This document shows, piece after piece, positions 51,506 through 60,578 of a stretch of 64,000 nt of DNA; within the stretch, counting starts at the first letter, position 1; every line of letters begins with the position of its first letter. This DNA is from Streptomyces catenulae (lineage in GTDB: Bacteria; Actinomycetota; Actinomycetes; Streptomycetales; Streptomycetaceae): the NCBI RefSeq assembly GCF_000718015.1, contig NZ_JODY01000018.1:1-64000 (forward strand), written 5' to 3'. The position numbers and the translations under genes were made by a program. Under the pieces are notes generated by a model. The model did not search any database. It had not been told where the DNA came from and saw nothing but the letters and a program-made list of their open reading frames with translations.

Positions 51506-52537
51506 GTGCGTCGGGTCACCAGGATTGCCGCCGCGGCCAGCGCCACCGTGGTTCTCGCGCTCACCGCCACCGCGTGCGGGCAGAGCTTCGCCGAGGCGAA
51601 TCGCGCCAAGCACGCGGGCGTCGGGCTCGCCTTCGACATCGGTGGCCGGGACGACCACTCGTTCAACGAGGCGGCCGCGCGGGGCACGGAGAACGCCCGG
51701 AAGGATCTCGGCGTCAACGTCAAGATGCTGACCGCGAAGAACGGTGAGACCGAGGCCGACCGCGAGCAGCGGCTCTCGTCGTTCGCGGAGGCCGGGTACA
51801 ACCCCGTCATCGGCGTCGGCTTCGCGTACAGCCAGTCGGTGCAGAACGTCGCGAAGGACTTCCCGGAGACGACGTTCGGCGTGGTCGACGCGGTGCCGAC
51901 GGGCAAGAACGTCGACGCGATGGTCTTCGCCGAGCACGAGGGCTCGTATCTGGCGGGCGTCGCCGCGGCGCTGAAGAGCAAGTCCCACAAGGTCGGCTTC
52001 ATCGGCGGCGTCAACAACGCGCTGATCCAGAAGTTCCAGGCCGGATTCGAGCAGGGGGTGCGCGCCACCGACCCGAAGGCCAAGGTCGTCTCGCAGTACC
52101 TCTACCCGAACAACGACAAGGGCTTCAACGACCCGGCGGCGGCGAAGGCCAAGGCTTCCGGGATGCTCGACAGCGGCATCGACGTGATCTACTCCGCGGC
52201 CGGTCAGTCCGGCGCCGGGTCCATCGAGGCGATCAGCAAGCGCAAGGGCGCCTGGGCGATCGGGGTCGACTCCGACCAGTACCAGCAGGCGGGCCTCGCG
52301 AAGTACCGCGACTGCATCCTCACGTCCGTCGTGAAGAACGTCGACGTGGCCGTGTACGACCTGATCAAGAGCGTCGAGGACGGGAAGCCGCTGACCGGCA
52401 TCCACGCCTACGACCTCAAGAAGAACGGCGTCAAGCTCGCCACGTCCGGCGGCTTCATCAAGGACATCCAGCCGCAGATCGACGCGGCCCGGAAGAAGAT
52501 CGTCGAGGGCAAGGTGAAGGTCAAGGAGACGCCGTAG
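51506..52537 (+). CDS. BmpA/PnrA-like nucleoside-binding lipoprotein of an ABC transporter
   Basis: The 343-residue protein has a lipoprotein signal with Cys24 in TATACG and a BMP-family fold: GLAFDIGGRDDHSFNEAA, IGVGFAYSQSVQ, FAEHEGSYLAGVAAAL, VGFIGGVNN, FQAGFEQGV and SAAGQSGAGSIEA. It captures nucleosides outside the membrane for the transporter encoded next. The start GTG 51506 follows GAAGGGAAG. A 120-base gap with a hairpin separates it from the ATPase gene. Confidence 0.92.
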   Translation: MRRVTRIAAAASATVVLALTATACGQSFAEANRAKHAGVGLAFDIGGRDDHSFNEAAARGTENARKDLGVNVKMLTAKNGETEADREQRLSSFAEAGYNPVIGVGFAYSQSVQNVAKDFPETTFGVVDAVPTGKNVDAMVFAEHEGSYLAGVAAALKSKSHKVGFIGGVNNALIQKFQAGFEQGVRATDPKAKVVSQYLYPNNDKGFNDPAAAKAKASGMLDSGIDVIYSAAGQSGAGSIEAISKRKGAWAIGVDSDQYQQAGLAKYRDCILTSVVKNVDVAVYDLIKSVEDGKPLTGIHAYDLKKNGVKLATSGGFIKDIQPQIDAARKKIVEGKVKVKETP

Positions 52538-52538
52538 C

Positions 52539-52558
52539 CCGGGACGGCACCGTCCCGG
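52539..52558 (+). terminator. 8-bp hairpin after the binding-protein gene
   Basis: CCGGGACG and CGTCCCGG with a 4-base loop lie directly after the stop. It may stabilise the upstream message or partly stop transcription, giving more binding protein than transporter. Confidence 0.55.
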
Positions 52559-52657
52559 CGGCCCGGCCAGGGCCCCGGGGGCTGAGCCGCGCCCCTTCGT
52601 GACCCTCGCGCGTCACACCCGCCCCTTCCGCTCCTTCATCCCCGAGGGGAGTGCGCC

Positions 52658-54289
52658 ATCAACGCAGCACCCACGAGCAGCGCCCCGGCCCGGCCGGACG
52701 CCCCTGCCGTAGAACTCCGCGGAATCACCAAACGGTTCCCGGGCGTCGTCGCCAACCACGACATCCACCTCACCGTCCGCCGCGGCACCGTCCACGCCCT
52801 CTGCGGCGAGAACGGCGCCGGGAAGTCCACCCTGATGAAGATCCTCTACGGCATGCAGAAGCCGGACGAGGGCACCATCGCGCTGGACGGCACCGAGACC
52901 GCGCTGAACACCCCGGGCGACGCCATCGCCCACGGCATCGGCATGGTCCACCAGCACTTCATGCTCGCCGACAACCTCACCGTCCTGGAGAACACCGTCC
53001 TGGGCGCCGAGAAGCTGCACGGCATCGGCGGGCGCGCCCGCACGAAGATCATGGAGATCTCCGACGCGTACGGCCTCGCCGTCCGGCCCGACGTCCTCGT
53101 CGAGGACCTCGGCGTCGCCGACCGGCAGCGCGTGGAGATCCTCAAGGTCCTCTACCGCGGCGCCCGCACCCTCATCCTCGACGAGCCGACCGCGGTCCTC
53201 GTCCCGCAGGAGGTCGACGCGCTCTTCGCCAACCTGCGGGAGCTGAAGTCCGAGGGCCTGACCGTCATCTTTATCTCGCACAAGCTGGGCGAGGTGCTGT
53301 CGGTCGCCGACGACATCACCGTCATCCGCCGCGGCACCACCGTCGCCTCCGTCGCACCGGACGAGACCACGCCCAAGCAGCTCGCCGAGCTGATGGTCGG
53401 CAGCGAACTGCCCTCGCCCGAGACCCGCGAGTCGACCGTCACCGACGAGCCGATGCTCCAGGTCGACGGGTTGCACCTGTCGGCCACCGACTCCGACGGC
53501 GTGGTCCGTACCGTCCTCGACGGCATCGGCCTCACCATCCACAAGGGCGAAGTCCTCGGCGTCGCCGGGGTGGAGGGCAACGGCCAGGCCGAACTGGTCG
53601 AGGCGATCATGGGGACCCGCACCCCCGACCGCGGCACCGTCACCCTCGACGGCGCCGATCTGTCGGGCACCTCCACCCGCCGCCGCCGCGAGGGCGGCAT
53701 CGGCTACGTCCCCGAGGACCGCCACCGCCACGGTCTGCTGCTCGAGGCGCCGCTGTGGGAGAACCGTATCCTCGGCCATGTCACCGAACGCCCCAACAGC
53801 AAGGGCAAGCTCCTCGACCCGGCCGGTGCCCGCAAGGACACCGCGCGGATCGTCGAGGAGTACGACGTGCGCACCCCCGGCATCGAGGTCACCGCCGCCT
53901 CGCTCTCCGGCGGCAACCAGCAGAAGCTGATCGTCGGCCGCGAGATGAGCCACCACCCCAAGCTCCTGATCGCCGCGCACCCCACCCGAGGGGTCGACGT
54001 CGGCGCGCAGGCGCAGATCTGGGAGCAGATCCGCACGGCCCGCCGTGAGGGCCTGGCCGTGCTGTTGATCTCCGCCGATCTGGACGAGCTGATCGGCCTG
54101 TCCGACACCCTGCGGGTGATGTACCGGGGCCGGCTGGTCGCGGACGCGGATCCCGCCGTGATCACCCCGGAGGAGTTGGGCTCCGCCATGACCGGTGCCG
54201 CCAGCGGCCACCTCACCGCGGACGGGGACGCCGACACCGGCCGTCCGGCGTCCGCCGAGACCGAGCCGAACGGCGGTGACCAGGCATGA
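52658..54289 (+). CDS. nucleoside ABC transporter ATPase, two ABC domains, apparent ATC start
   Basis: The frame gives 543 residues with two ABC domains. First: Walker A GENGAGKST at residues 50-58, degenerate signature LGVADRQRVEIL, Walker B LILDEPTAVL. Second: degenerate GVEGNGQAE, signature LSGGNQQKLIVGREM and IAAHPTRGVDVG. No ATG, GTG or TTG lies in frame between the stop at 52583 and the domain start. ATC 52658 follows GAGGGGAG at good spacing, so initiation at ATC (or a start mutation) is the best reading. The first internal ATG would remove Walker A. It overlaps the next gene by ATGA. Confidence 0.85.
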   Translation: MNAAPTSSAPARPDAPAVELRGITKRFPGVVANHDIHLTVRRGTVHALCGENGAGKSTLMKILYGMQKPDEGTIALDGTETALNTPGDAIAHGIGMVHQHFMLADNLTVLENTVLGAEKLHGIGGRARTKIMEISDAYGLAVRPDVLVEDLGVADRQRVEILKVLYRGARTLILDEPTAVLVPQEVDALFANLRELKSEGLTVIFISHKLGEVLSVADDITVIRRGTTVASVAPDETTPKQLAELMVGSELPSPETRESTVTDEPMLQVDGLHLSATDSDGVVRTVLDGIGLTIHKGEVLGVAGVEGNGQAELVEAIMGTRTPDRGTVTLDGADLSGTSTRRRREGGIGYVPEDRHRHGLLLEAPLWENRILGHVTERPNSKGKLLDPAGARKDTARIVEEYDVRTPGIEVTAASLSGGNQQKLIVGREMSHHPKLLIAAHPTRGVDVGAQAQIWEQIRTARREGLAVLLISADLDELIGLSDTLRVMYRGRLVADADPAVITPEELGSAMTGAASGHLTADGDADTGRPASAETEPNGGDQA

Positions 54290-55446
54290 CCGCCGCCAAG
54301 CTGCCCGCAGCGGGCGGTGCGCGGAGCGCCACCCGCGACAAGGTGATCCTCGCCCTCGCCGCCCCGCTGCTCGCCGTCGTCGCCGCGATAGTGATCAGCT
54401 CGCTGGTCTTCCTGGCGTCCGGCGAGAACCCGTTCCGCGCGTACGGGATCATGGCCGATTACGGCCACTACAGCGACAGCCAGGTCTGGATCGTCAACAA
54501 GGCGGTCCCGTACTACCTGTCGGCGCTCGCGGTCGCCATCGGCTTCCGGATGAACCTCTTCAACATCGGCGTCGACGGCCAGTACCGCCTCGCGGCGTTC
54601 GCCGCCGCGGCGGTCGGCGGTTCGCTGGTGCTGCCCGGCGCGCTCCAGATCGTGCTGCTCATCCTGATCGCGATGCTGGTCGGCGCCGTCTGGTCCGGGA
54701 TCGCCGGACTGCTGAAGACCACCCGCGGGGTCAGCGAGGTGATCACCACGATCATGCTGAACTCCATCGCGGCGTCGGTCATCGGCTACTTCCTCCAGGA
54801 CGGCCGTCTCGCGATCAAGGACGGCAACCTCCTGCACACCAAGTTCCTGCCGGAGTCCAGCCACTTCTTCTCCTTCCCGACCCACCCCAAGCCGGTCTAC
54901 GGCTTCGTGGTGATCGCGGTGATCGCCGGAGCCCTCTACTGGTTCCTGCTCTCCCGCACCCGCTTCGGCTTCGACCTGCGGGCCGTCGGCGCCTCCGAAC
55001 CGGCCGCCGAGGCCAGCGGCGTCAGCGTCAAGCGGATGATCGTCATCTCGATGCTGCTCTCCGGCGCCGCCGCCGGTCTGGTCGGCATGCCCACCCTGCT
55101 CGGCGAGTCCTTCCAGTACGGCACCGACTTCCCGGCGGGCATCGGCTTCACCGGCATCGCCATCGCCCTGCTCGGCCGCAACCACCCGGTCGGCATGGCC
55201 TTCGGCGCGCTGCTCTGGGCCTTCCTCGACCGCACCGGCTCCCGCCTGGAGTTCGAGGGCTACGCCCAGGAGATCGTCGGCGTCATCCAGGGCGTCATCG
55301 TGCTCTGCGTCGTCATCGCGTACGAGCTGGTGCGCCGCTACGGGCTCCGGCTCCAGCAGCGCAAGGTCGGCGAGGAACTGGCCGCGGCGGCCCGGGCGAC
55401 GGGCGGGGCGACCGGCAACAACGACAAGTCGGAGGTGTCGGCGTGA
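54286..55446 (+). CDS. nucleoside ABC transporter permease 1
   Basis: The 386-residue permease has about eight to ten helices and the branched-chain-type permease fold. Marks: GFRMNLFNIGVDGQYRLAAF, KTTRGVSEVITTIMLNSIA and FLLSRTRFGFDLRAVGASEPAAEASGV. It belongs to the NupB/YufP type. It overlaps the ATPase (ATGA) and the second permease (GTGA). Confidence 0.93.
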   Translation: MTAAKLPAAGGARSATRDKVILALAAPLLAVVAAIVISSLVFLASGENPFRAYGIMADYGHYSDSQVWIVNKAVPYYLSALAVAIGFRMNLFNIGVDGQYRLAAFAAAAVGGSLVLPGALQIVLLILIAMLVGAVWSGIAGLLKTTRGVSEVITTIMLNSIAASVIGYFLQDGRLAIKDGNLLHTKFLPESSHFFSFPTHPKPVYGFVVIAVIAGALYWFLLSRTRFGFDLRAVGASEPAAEASGVSVKRMIVISMLLSGAAAGLVGMPTLLGESFQYGTDFPAGIGFTGIAIALLGRNHPVGMAFGALLWAFLDRTGSRLEFEGYAQEIVGVIQGVIVLCVVIAYELVRRYGLRLQQRKVGEELAAAARATGGATGNNDKSEVSA

Positions 55447-56726
55447 GCGCGGACCTCAAGCCCGCGGCGCAGCCCGCCGCGGCCACCGCGAAGGGCGGGC
55501 GGCGCAAGCTGACCTACCCCTGGATCCTGCTGATCCTCGCGGTCGCCCTGCTCGCCGTCTCCGGGCTGCGGGCCCTGACCGGCACCGCGGACCTCACCTC
55601 CACCGGCCAGTTCGGCGCCGCGCTCTCCGCCGCCGTACCGATCGGCCTCGCCGGTCTGGGCGGCCTCTGGTCGGAGCGGGCCGGGGTGGTCAACATCGGC
55701 CTCGAAGGCATGATGATGCTCGGCTCGTTCGCCGCCGGGTGGATCGGCTGGCAGCACGGGCCGTGGGCGGCGGCCGCCGCGGGCATCGTCGGCGGCGCGC
55801 TCGGCGGACTGGTCCACGCGGTCGCCACCGTCACCTTCGGCGTCGACCACATCGTCTCCGGTGTCGCCATCAACATCCTGGCGCTGGGGGCCACCCAGTA
55901 CCTCGCCACCCTCTGGTTCGGCCAGGAGGGCAGCGCGGCGCAGGCGGCGGGCGGCAACGACAAGCAGTCGCCGCCGATGCCCGACATGCCGACGTTCACC
56001 GTCCCGGGGCTCTCCGACTGGCTGAACTCGATCGAGGCGCACCACTGGTTCTTCGTCTCCGACCTCGCCGGGATCCTCGGCGCGGCCGTCACCAACGTCT
56101 CCTGGCTCACCCTCGGCACCCTCGGCCTCTTCGTCGCCACCTTCTACCTGCTGTGGCGCTCGTCGTTCGGTCTGCGGCTGCGCTCCTGCGGTGAGGCGCC
56201 GCTGTCGGCGGAGTCGCTGGGTGTCAACGTCTACGCGTACAAGTACGCGGCGGTGCTGGTCTCCGGCGCGCTCGCCGGGCTCGGCGGCGCGTTCCTCTCC
56301 ATCGGCGTGCACTTCTACCAGGACGGCCAGACCGGCGGTCGCGGCTACATCGGCCTCGCCACCATGATCTTCGGCAACTGGCGGCCGGGCGGCGTCGCGA
56401 TGGGCGCCGGGCTCTTCGGCTTCATGGACGCGATGCAGCTGCGCAGCGGCGGCCCCACCGTCCACGCGCTGCTGCTCGGCCTCGCCGCGCTGCTCGCCGT
56501 CCTCGCCCTGTTCCGGCTGCGCGCCGCCAAGCGGGCCCAGGCGGCGGTCGCCGCCGTCGTCGCCGTGGCGCTGGTGGTCTGGTACGCCGTCGCCGATACG
56601 GTGCCGCTGGAGCTGGTCGAGGCCAGCCCGTACATCGCCACCCTGCTGGTCCTCGCGCTCTTCTCACAGCGGCTGCGGCCGCCGAAGGCGGGGGGCCGGC
56701 CCTACCGTCGAGGACAGGGCGCATGA
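55443..56726 (+). CDS. nucleoside ABC transporter permease 2
   Basis: The 427-residue permease starts at GTG 55443, overlapping the upstream stop. Family marks: PIGLAGLGGLWSERAGVVNIGLEGMMMLG, DHIVSGVAINILALG and GLRLRSCGEAPLSAESLGV, like NupC/YufQ. The C-terminus is longer than usual with an Ala-rich segment and a further helix. Its stop overlaps the cdd start (ATGA), so uptake and salvage are one message. Confidence 0.93.
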   Translation: MSADLKPAAQPAAATAKGGRRKLTYPWILLILAVALLAVSGLRALTGTADLTSTGQFGAALSAAVPIGLAGLGGLWSERAGVVNIGLEGMMMLGSFAAGWIGWQHGPWAAAAAGIVGGALGGLVHAVATVTFGVDHIVSGVAINILALGATQYLATLWFGQEGSAAQAAGGNDKQSPPMPDMPTFTVPGLSDWLNSIEAHHWFFVSDLAGILGAAVTNVSWLTLGTLGLFVATFYLLWRSSFGLRLRSCGEAPLSAESLGVNVYAYKYAAVLVSGALAGLGGAFLSIGVHFYQDGQTGGRGYIGLATMIFGNWRPGGVAMGAGLFGFMDAMQLRSGGPTVHALLLGLAALLAVLALFRLRAAKRAQAAVAAVVAVALVVWYAVADTVPLELVEASPYIATLLVLALFSQRLRPPKAGGRPYRRGQGA

Positions 56727-57124
56727 CCTCACAGGAGCCGGTCGACTGGACCGCTCTGCGCGCGCGGGCCCGGGACGCGATGTCCCGGGCCTACGCCCCG
56801 TACTCCGGGTATCCCGTAGGGGCCGCGGCGCTCGTCGACGACGGGCGGACGGTCACCGGCTGCAATGTCGAGAACGCCTCGTACGGCCTCGGGCTGTGTG
56901 CCGAATGCGGCCTGGTCTCGGCGCTGTTCGCCACGGGCGGCGGCCGTCTCACGGCGTTCACCTGCGTCGATGCGGCGGGTGAGCTGCTGGTGCCGTGCGG
57001 GCGCTGCCGTCAGCTGCTGCACGAGCACGGCGGCCCCGAGCTGCTGGTCGACACCGCGTCCGGCATCCGCCCGCTCGCCGAACTGCTGCCGGATCCGTTC
57101 GGACCGCACCATCTGGTCGGCTGA
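56723..57124 (+). CDS. cdd: cytidine deaminase
   Basis: The 133-residue enzyme converts cytidine to uridine. Zinc ligands and catalytic Glu: Cys59-Ala-Glu61 in LCAECGLV, Cys92 and Cys95 in PCGRCRQL. Start motif YAPYSGYPVGAA is typical, as is GCNVENASYG. It overlaps the permease gene, linking uptake to the first salvage step. Confidence 0.96.
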   Translation: MTSQEPVDWTALRARARDAMSRAYAPYSGYPVGAAALVDDGRTVTGCNVENASYGLGLCAECGLVSALFATGGGRLTAFTCVDAAGELLVPCGRCRQLLHEHGGPELLVDTASGIRPLAELLPDPFGPHHLVG

Positions 57125-57422
57125 GGCCGGTTGACGCGCCGGGCCGCCTCGGGGACACGCGCCCGGGGCGGCTCCGGGTTTTCTCCGGGGTGTTTCCGGG
57201 ACGGCTCGGGGGCGCCCCGGAGCGTGCGTACGGGGCGCCCCGGCCGCGGGCCCGGTGGCGTCCGGGGCGGTGTGCGCCGGGGGATCCGGACCGGTCCCGG
57301 CGGGCCGTGCCGGTCCGTCGTACCGGCGCACGCGGCCCCGGGCGCCGTTCCGCGCCATCCGCCCTCGCCCCGGCCGTTCTATGCGTGTAGAAAAAGGGAT
57401 AACCGTTCGAAAGGAAGTCTCC

Positions 57423-58700
57423 ATGGACGTCATCTCCGTCATCCGCACCAAGCGGGACCGCGGTGAGCTGACCGCCGATCAGATCGACTGGGTCATCGGC
57501 GCCTACACCCGCGGCGAGGTCGCCCACGAGCAGATGTCGGCCCTGGCCATGGCGATCTTCCTCAACGGCATGAACCGCACGGAGATCGCCCGCTGGACCG
57601 CCGCGATGATCAACTCCGGTGAGCGGATGGACTTCTCCTCACTGACCCGCCCCACCGCCGACAAGCACTCCACCGGCGGCGTCGGCGACAAGATCACTCT
57701 GCCGCTCGCCCCGCTCGTCGCCGCCTGCGGCGCCGCCGTCCCGCAGCTCTCCGGACGCGGCCTGGGCCACACCGGCGGCACCCTCGACAAGCTGGAGGCC
57801 ATCCCCGGCTGGCGCGCCCAGCTCTCCAACCCCGAGATGCTGGACGTGCTGCGCGACGTCGGCTCCGTCATCTGCGCCGCCGGTGACGGGCTCGCCCCCG
57901 CCGACAAGAAGCTCTACGCGCTGCGCGATGTCACCGGCACCGTCGAGGCGATCCCGCTCATCGCCTCCTCGATCATGTCCAAGAAGATCGCCGAGGGCAC
58001 CGGCTCCCTCGTCCTGGACGTCAAGGTCGGCTCCGGCGCGTTCATGAAGAACCTCGACGACGCCCGCGAACTCGCCGCCACCATGGTCGAGTTGGGCACC
58101 GACCACGGCGTCCGCACCACCGCCCTCCTCACCGACATGGCCACCCCGCTCGGCCTCACCGCGGGCAACGCCCTGGAGGTCCGCGAATCCGTCGAGGTGC
58201 TGGCGGGCGGCGGCCCCCGCGACGTCGTCGACCTCACCCTGGCGCTCGCCCGGGAGATGCTGGACGCGGCCGGACTGCCCGACGCCGACCCGGCCAAGGC
58301 GCTCGCCGACGGCTCCGCCATGGACCACTGGCGCCGCATGATCCTCGCCCAGGGCGGCGACCCGGACGCGCCGCTGCCCGTCGCCCACGAGCAGCACACC
58401 GTCACCGCCACCTCCACCGGCATCCTCACCGAACTGGACGCCTACGCCGTCGGGCTCGCCGCCTGGCGGCTGGGCGCGGGCCGGGCCCGCAAGGAGGACC
58501 CGGTGCAGGCCGGTGCCGGGGTCGAGATCCACGCCAAGCCGGGCGACTTCGTCGCCGCCGGACAGCCGCTGCTCACCCTGCACACCGACACCCCCGAGAA
58601 GCTGCCCTACGCCCTCGAAGCCCTCGACGACCAGGTCGTCGTCGGCCCCGCCGACACCACCTTCGCGGCCACGCCGGTGGTACTGGAACGGATCGGCTGA
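57423..58700 (+). CDS. deoA: thymidine (pyrimidine-nucleoside) phosphorylase
   Basis: The 425-residue enzyme splits pyrimidine nucleosides into base and (deoxy)ribose 1-phosphate. Marks: DKHSTGGVGDKITLPLAPLVAACG (phosphate site), SGRGLGHTGGTLDKLEAIPG, SSIMSKKIAEGT and VKVGSGAFMK. ATG 57423 follows GAAAGGAAGTC. The 298 bases before it have no gene but may hold an extra promoter (AAAAAGGGATAACCG). It ends the nucleoside operon. Confidence 0.96.
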   Translation: MDVISVIRTKRDRGELTADQIDWVIGAYTRGEVAHEQMSALAMAIFLNGMNRTEIARWTAAMINSGERMDFSSLTRPTADKHSTGGVGDKITLPLAPLVAACGAAVPQLSGRGLGHTGGTLDKLEAIPGWRAQLSNPEMLDVLRDVGSVICAAGDGLAPADKKLYALRDVTGTVEAIPLIASSIMSKKIAEGTGSLVLDVKVGSGAFMKNLDDARELAATMVELGTDHGVRTTALLTDMATPLGLTAGNALEVRESVEVLAGGGPRDVVDLTLALAREMLDAAGLPDADPAKALADGSAMDHWRRMILAQGGDPDAPLPVAHEQHTVTATSTGILTELDAYAVGLAAWRLGAGRARKEDPVQAGAGVEIHAKPGDFVAAGQPLLTLHTDTPEKLPYALEALDDQVVVGPADTTFAATPVVLERIG

Positions 58701-58706
58701 GGCGGA

Positions 58707-58773
58707 GCGGGCGGGCCCGGAGGCGCGGACGGTCGGCGCCCCCGGGCCCGCTTCGCGCCCCGGGCCCGCCCGC
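58707..58773. terminator. 14-bp stem between deoA and the convergent aminotransferase gene
   Basis: GCGGGCGGGCCCGG (58707-58720) pairs with CCGGGCCCGCCCGC (58760-58773). Inner GGGCCC blocks allow extra pairing. It serves both converging genes. Confidence 0.7.
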
Positions 58774-58788
58774 GGGATCGCTCAGCGC

Positions 58789-60204
58789 TCAGCAGTGCAC
58801 CCGGGGCGGCAACCCCCGCCCGTCCGCGGGCCGGTCCCGGTACGTCTCCGTCACGAACTCCAGGAACGCCCGGACGTCGCGCGCGTTCGACGGGGCGCCC
58901 AGCGACACCCGCACCGCACCGCCGAACGGCAACCCCAGCGCCCGTACGTAGTCGTCGACCGTGTCCGCACCGCGGTGGCCCGCCGCCTCCAGCGCGGCAC
59001 GGGGTATCCCGAAGGCGGACTCGCCCGCGCCCGGGTTGCAGAAACAGCCGGTACGGAGCGAGATGCCGCGGGCGGCGCTGTCCCGGGCGACGGCCCGCTC
59101 GTCGAGGACCGTGCCGTCCGGGGCGAGCAGATGCAGGGCGACGGTGCCGCCCCGCATCAGGGTGGTCTCCGGCCCGAACAACCGCACCATCGGCGCGCCG
59201 TTGCCGTGCCGCAGCGCCCGCAGTCCGTCCAGGAGGCGGGCGGTGAGCGCCGTGACATGGTCGTGGACCGCGTCGATCCCGACGGCTTCCAGCCACTCCA
59301 GGCCGGTGGCGATGTCCGGGATGCTGAGGTAGTTGAGGGTGCCGTCCTCGAAGGCGCTCTCGTCGTCGGTCATCCGGTGCCAGCCGCCCCGGGCGCTGGC
59401 GACCTGGACCGTACCGCCGGAGAACCACGGCCGCCGCAGCGCCGCCAGCGACTCCCGCCGGGCGACGAGCGCGCCGAGCCCGGTCGGATAGCCGAAGACC
59501 TTGTACCAGCTCAGCGCCACGAAGTCGGGGTGCACCCGGCTCAGGTCGAGGCGGTTGGTCGGCAGATGGGCGGCGGCGTCCAGTAGCACCCGCCAGCCGC
59601 GCCCGCGCGCCCGCCCGATCCAGTCGAGCGGATGCCGTACGCCGGTGAAATTGCTCTGCGCCGGATAGGCGAACAGCCGGGGCGCGCCGTCCGCGTCCGC
59701 CTCGCCGAGCGCGCGGTCCACCTCCGCCTCGGACATCCGCAACTCCCGCCCGGCGAACGGGATGTACCGAACGGAGGCGCCGCCCGCGGTGGCGAACGAC
59801 CGCAGCCCGACGACGGAGTTGTGGTTGTCCAGCGTCAGCGTCAGCCGCCCGCCGGGCGCGAACGGGAACGCCTCGCCGACCAGACGGCAGGCGCCGGTGG
59901 CGTTGGCGGTGAAGACGACGGCGTACTCGGCGGGATCGGCCCGCAGATACCGCAGCACCGCCGCGCGGGCCCGCTCCACCAGCGCGGTGGAGGCGGCGGA
60001 GGCGGGGCTGACGGAGTGCGGGTTGCCGAAGCAGCCGCCGGTGATCCGCTCGGCGTGCTCCCGCAGTCTGCTGCGGGCCGGGAGCCCGGCGCCCGCGTGG
60101 TCGAGATAGAGGTGGCCCTGCTCGTCGAGGTACCCGAATTCGGTGGCGCGCAGTGCGTCGAGGCCCTGTGCGGGGGGTGCAGAGAGGGCAATGGCATCGG
60201 ACAT
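58789..60204 (-). CDS. class V aminotransferase-fold protein, molybdenum cofactor sulfurase-like N-domain
   Basis: The 471-residue PLP enzyme starts at ATG 60204. The PLP Lys235 is in LSWYKVFGYPTGLGALV, the same context as in MOCOS sulfurases. YLDHAGAGLP, GNPHS and RTGCFCNPGA (Cys387, Cys389) also match, so sulfur transfer from cysteine is possible. The MOSC domain of full MOCOS is absent, and no molybdenum enzyme gene is near. It might act on another sulfur acceptor. The neighbouring Uma2 gene is divergent. Confidence 0.8.
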   Translation of the reverse strand: MSDAIALSAPPAQGLDALRATEFGYLDEQGHLYLDHAGAGLPARSRLREHAERITGGCFGNPHSVSPASAASTALVERARAAVLRYLRADPAEYAVVFTANATGACRLVGEAFPFAPGGRLTLTLDNHNSVVGLRSFATAGGASVRYIPFAGRELRMSEAEVDRALGEADADGAPRLFAYPAQSNFTGVRHPLDWIGRARGRGWRVLLDAAAHLPTNRLDLSRVHPDFVALSWYKVFGYPTGLGALVARRESLAALRRPWFSGGTVQVASARGGWHRMTDDESAFEDGTLNYLSIPDIATGLEWLEAVGIDAVHDHVTALTARLLDGLRALRHGNGAPMVRLFGPETTLMRGGTVALHLLAPDGTVLDERAVARDSAARGISLRTGCFCNPGAGESAFGIPRAALEAAGHRGADTVDDYVRALGLPFGGAVRVSLGAPSNARDVRAFLEFVTETYRDRPADGRGLPPRVHC

Positions 60205-60578
60205 GATCTCTCTTCGAACGAAAAATGGCAGGAAGGGGCGGAGCGCCCGGATCCACGGGTTTGCGCCCGCTTCCAAAGTACGCCCGTTCATGGCTCAACA
60301 ACCCTTCACAGAAGGGGAATTAGGGGTCATCCCGGAGAGATTTGGGGGTCGCGCCCGAACGCCCCCGACACACCGGCGCCCGACCGCCGGAACCGGAACC
60401 CCACCCGTCGCCGGAGACCACCGCCGCCCGTCCGCCGCCCCTGCCGCCCGCCGCGCCGAAAATGCCGGAACGTATCGGCTGACCTGCGGTTTCCCGTTCG
60501 GGTGAAGGGTGTCTGTGGACGAGGCGAGGCCCGGTTCGGCATGCTGGGATCGGTGACGTACCGATAGAGGAGACCGCC
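60205..60578. other. 374-base divergent spacer
   Basis: Between the divergent aminotransferase and Uma2 genes. It is AT-richer near 60205-60320 (TCTCTTCGAACGAAAAATGG), where a promoter is likely. No gene, repeat or clear operator was seen. Confidence 0.35.

Noticed and set aside
52538..52657. Riboswitch upstream of the nucleoside ATPase
   Set aside because: Only a short simple hairpin is present; no purine riboswitch core or other known aptamer pattern was seen.
52651..54048. Frame starting at GTG 52651 as the ABC ATPase
   Set aside because: It is out of frame with both Walker motifs and gives an Arg/Pro-rich shadow protein. Only a frameshift would rescue it.
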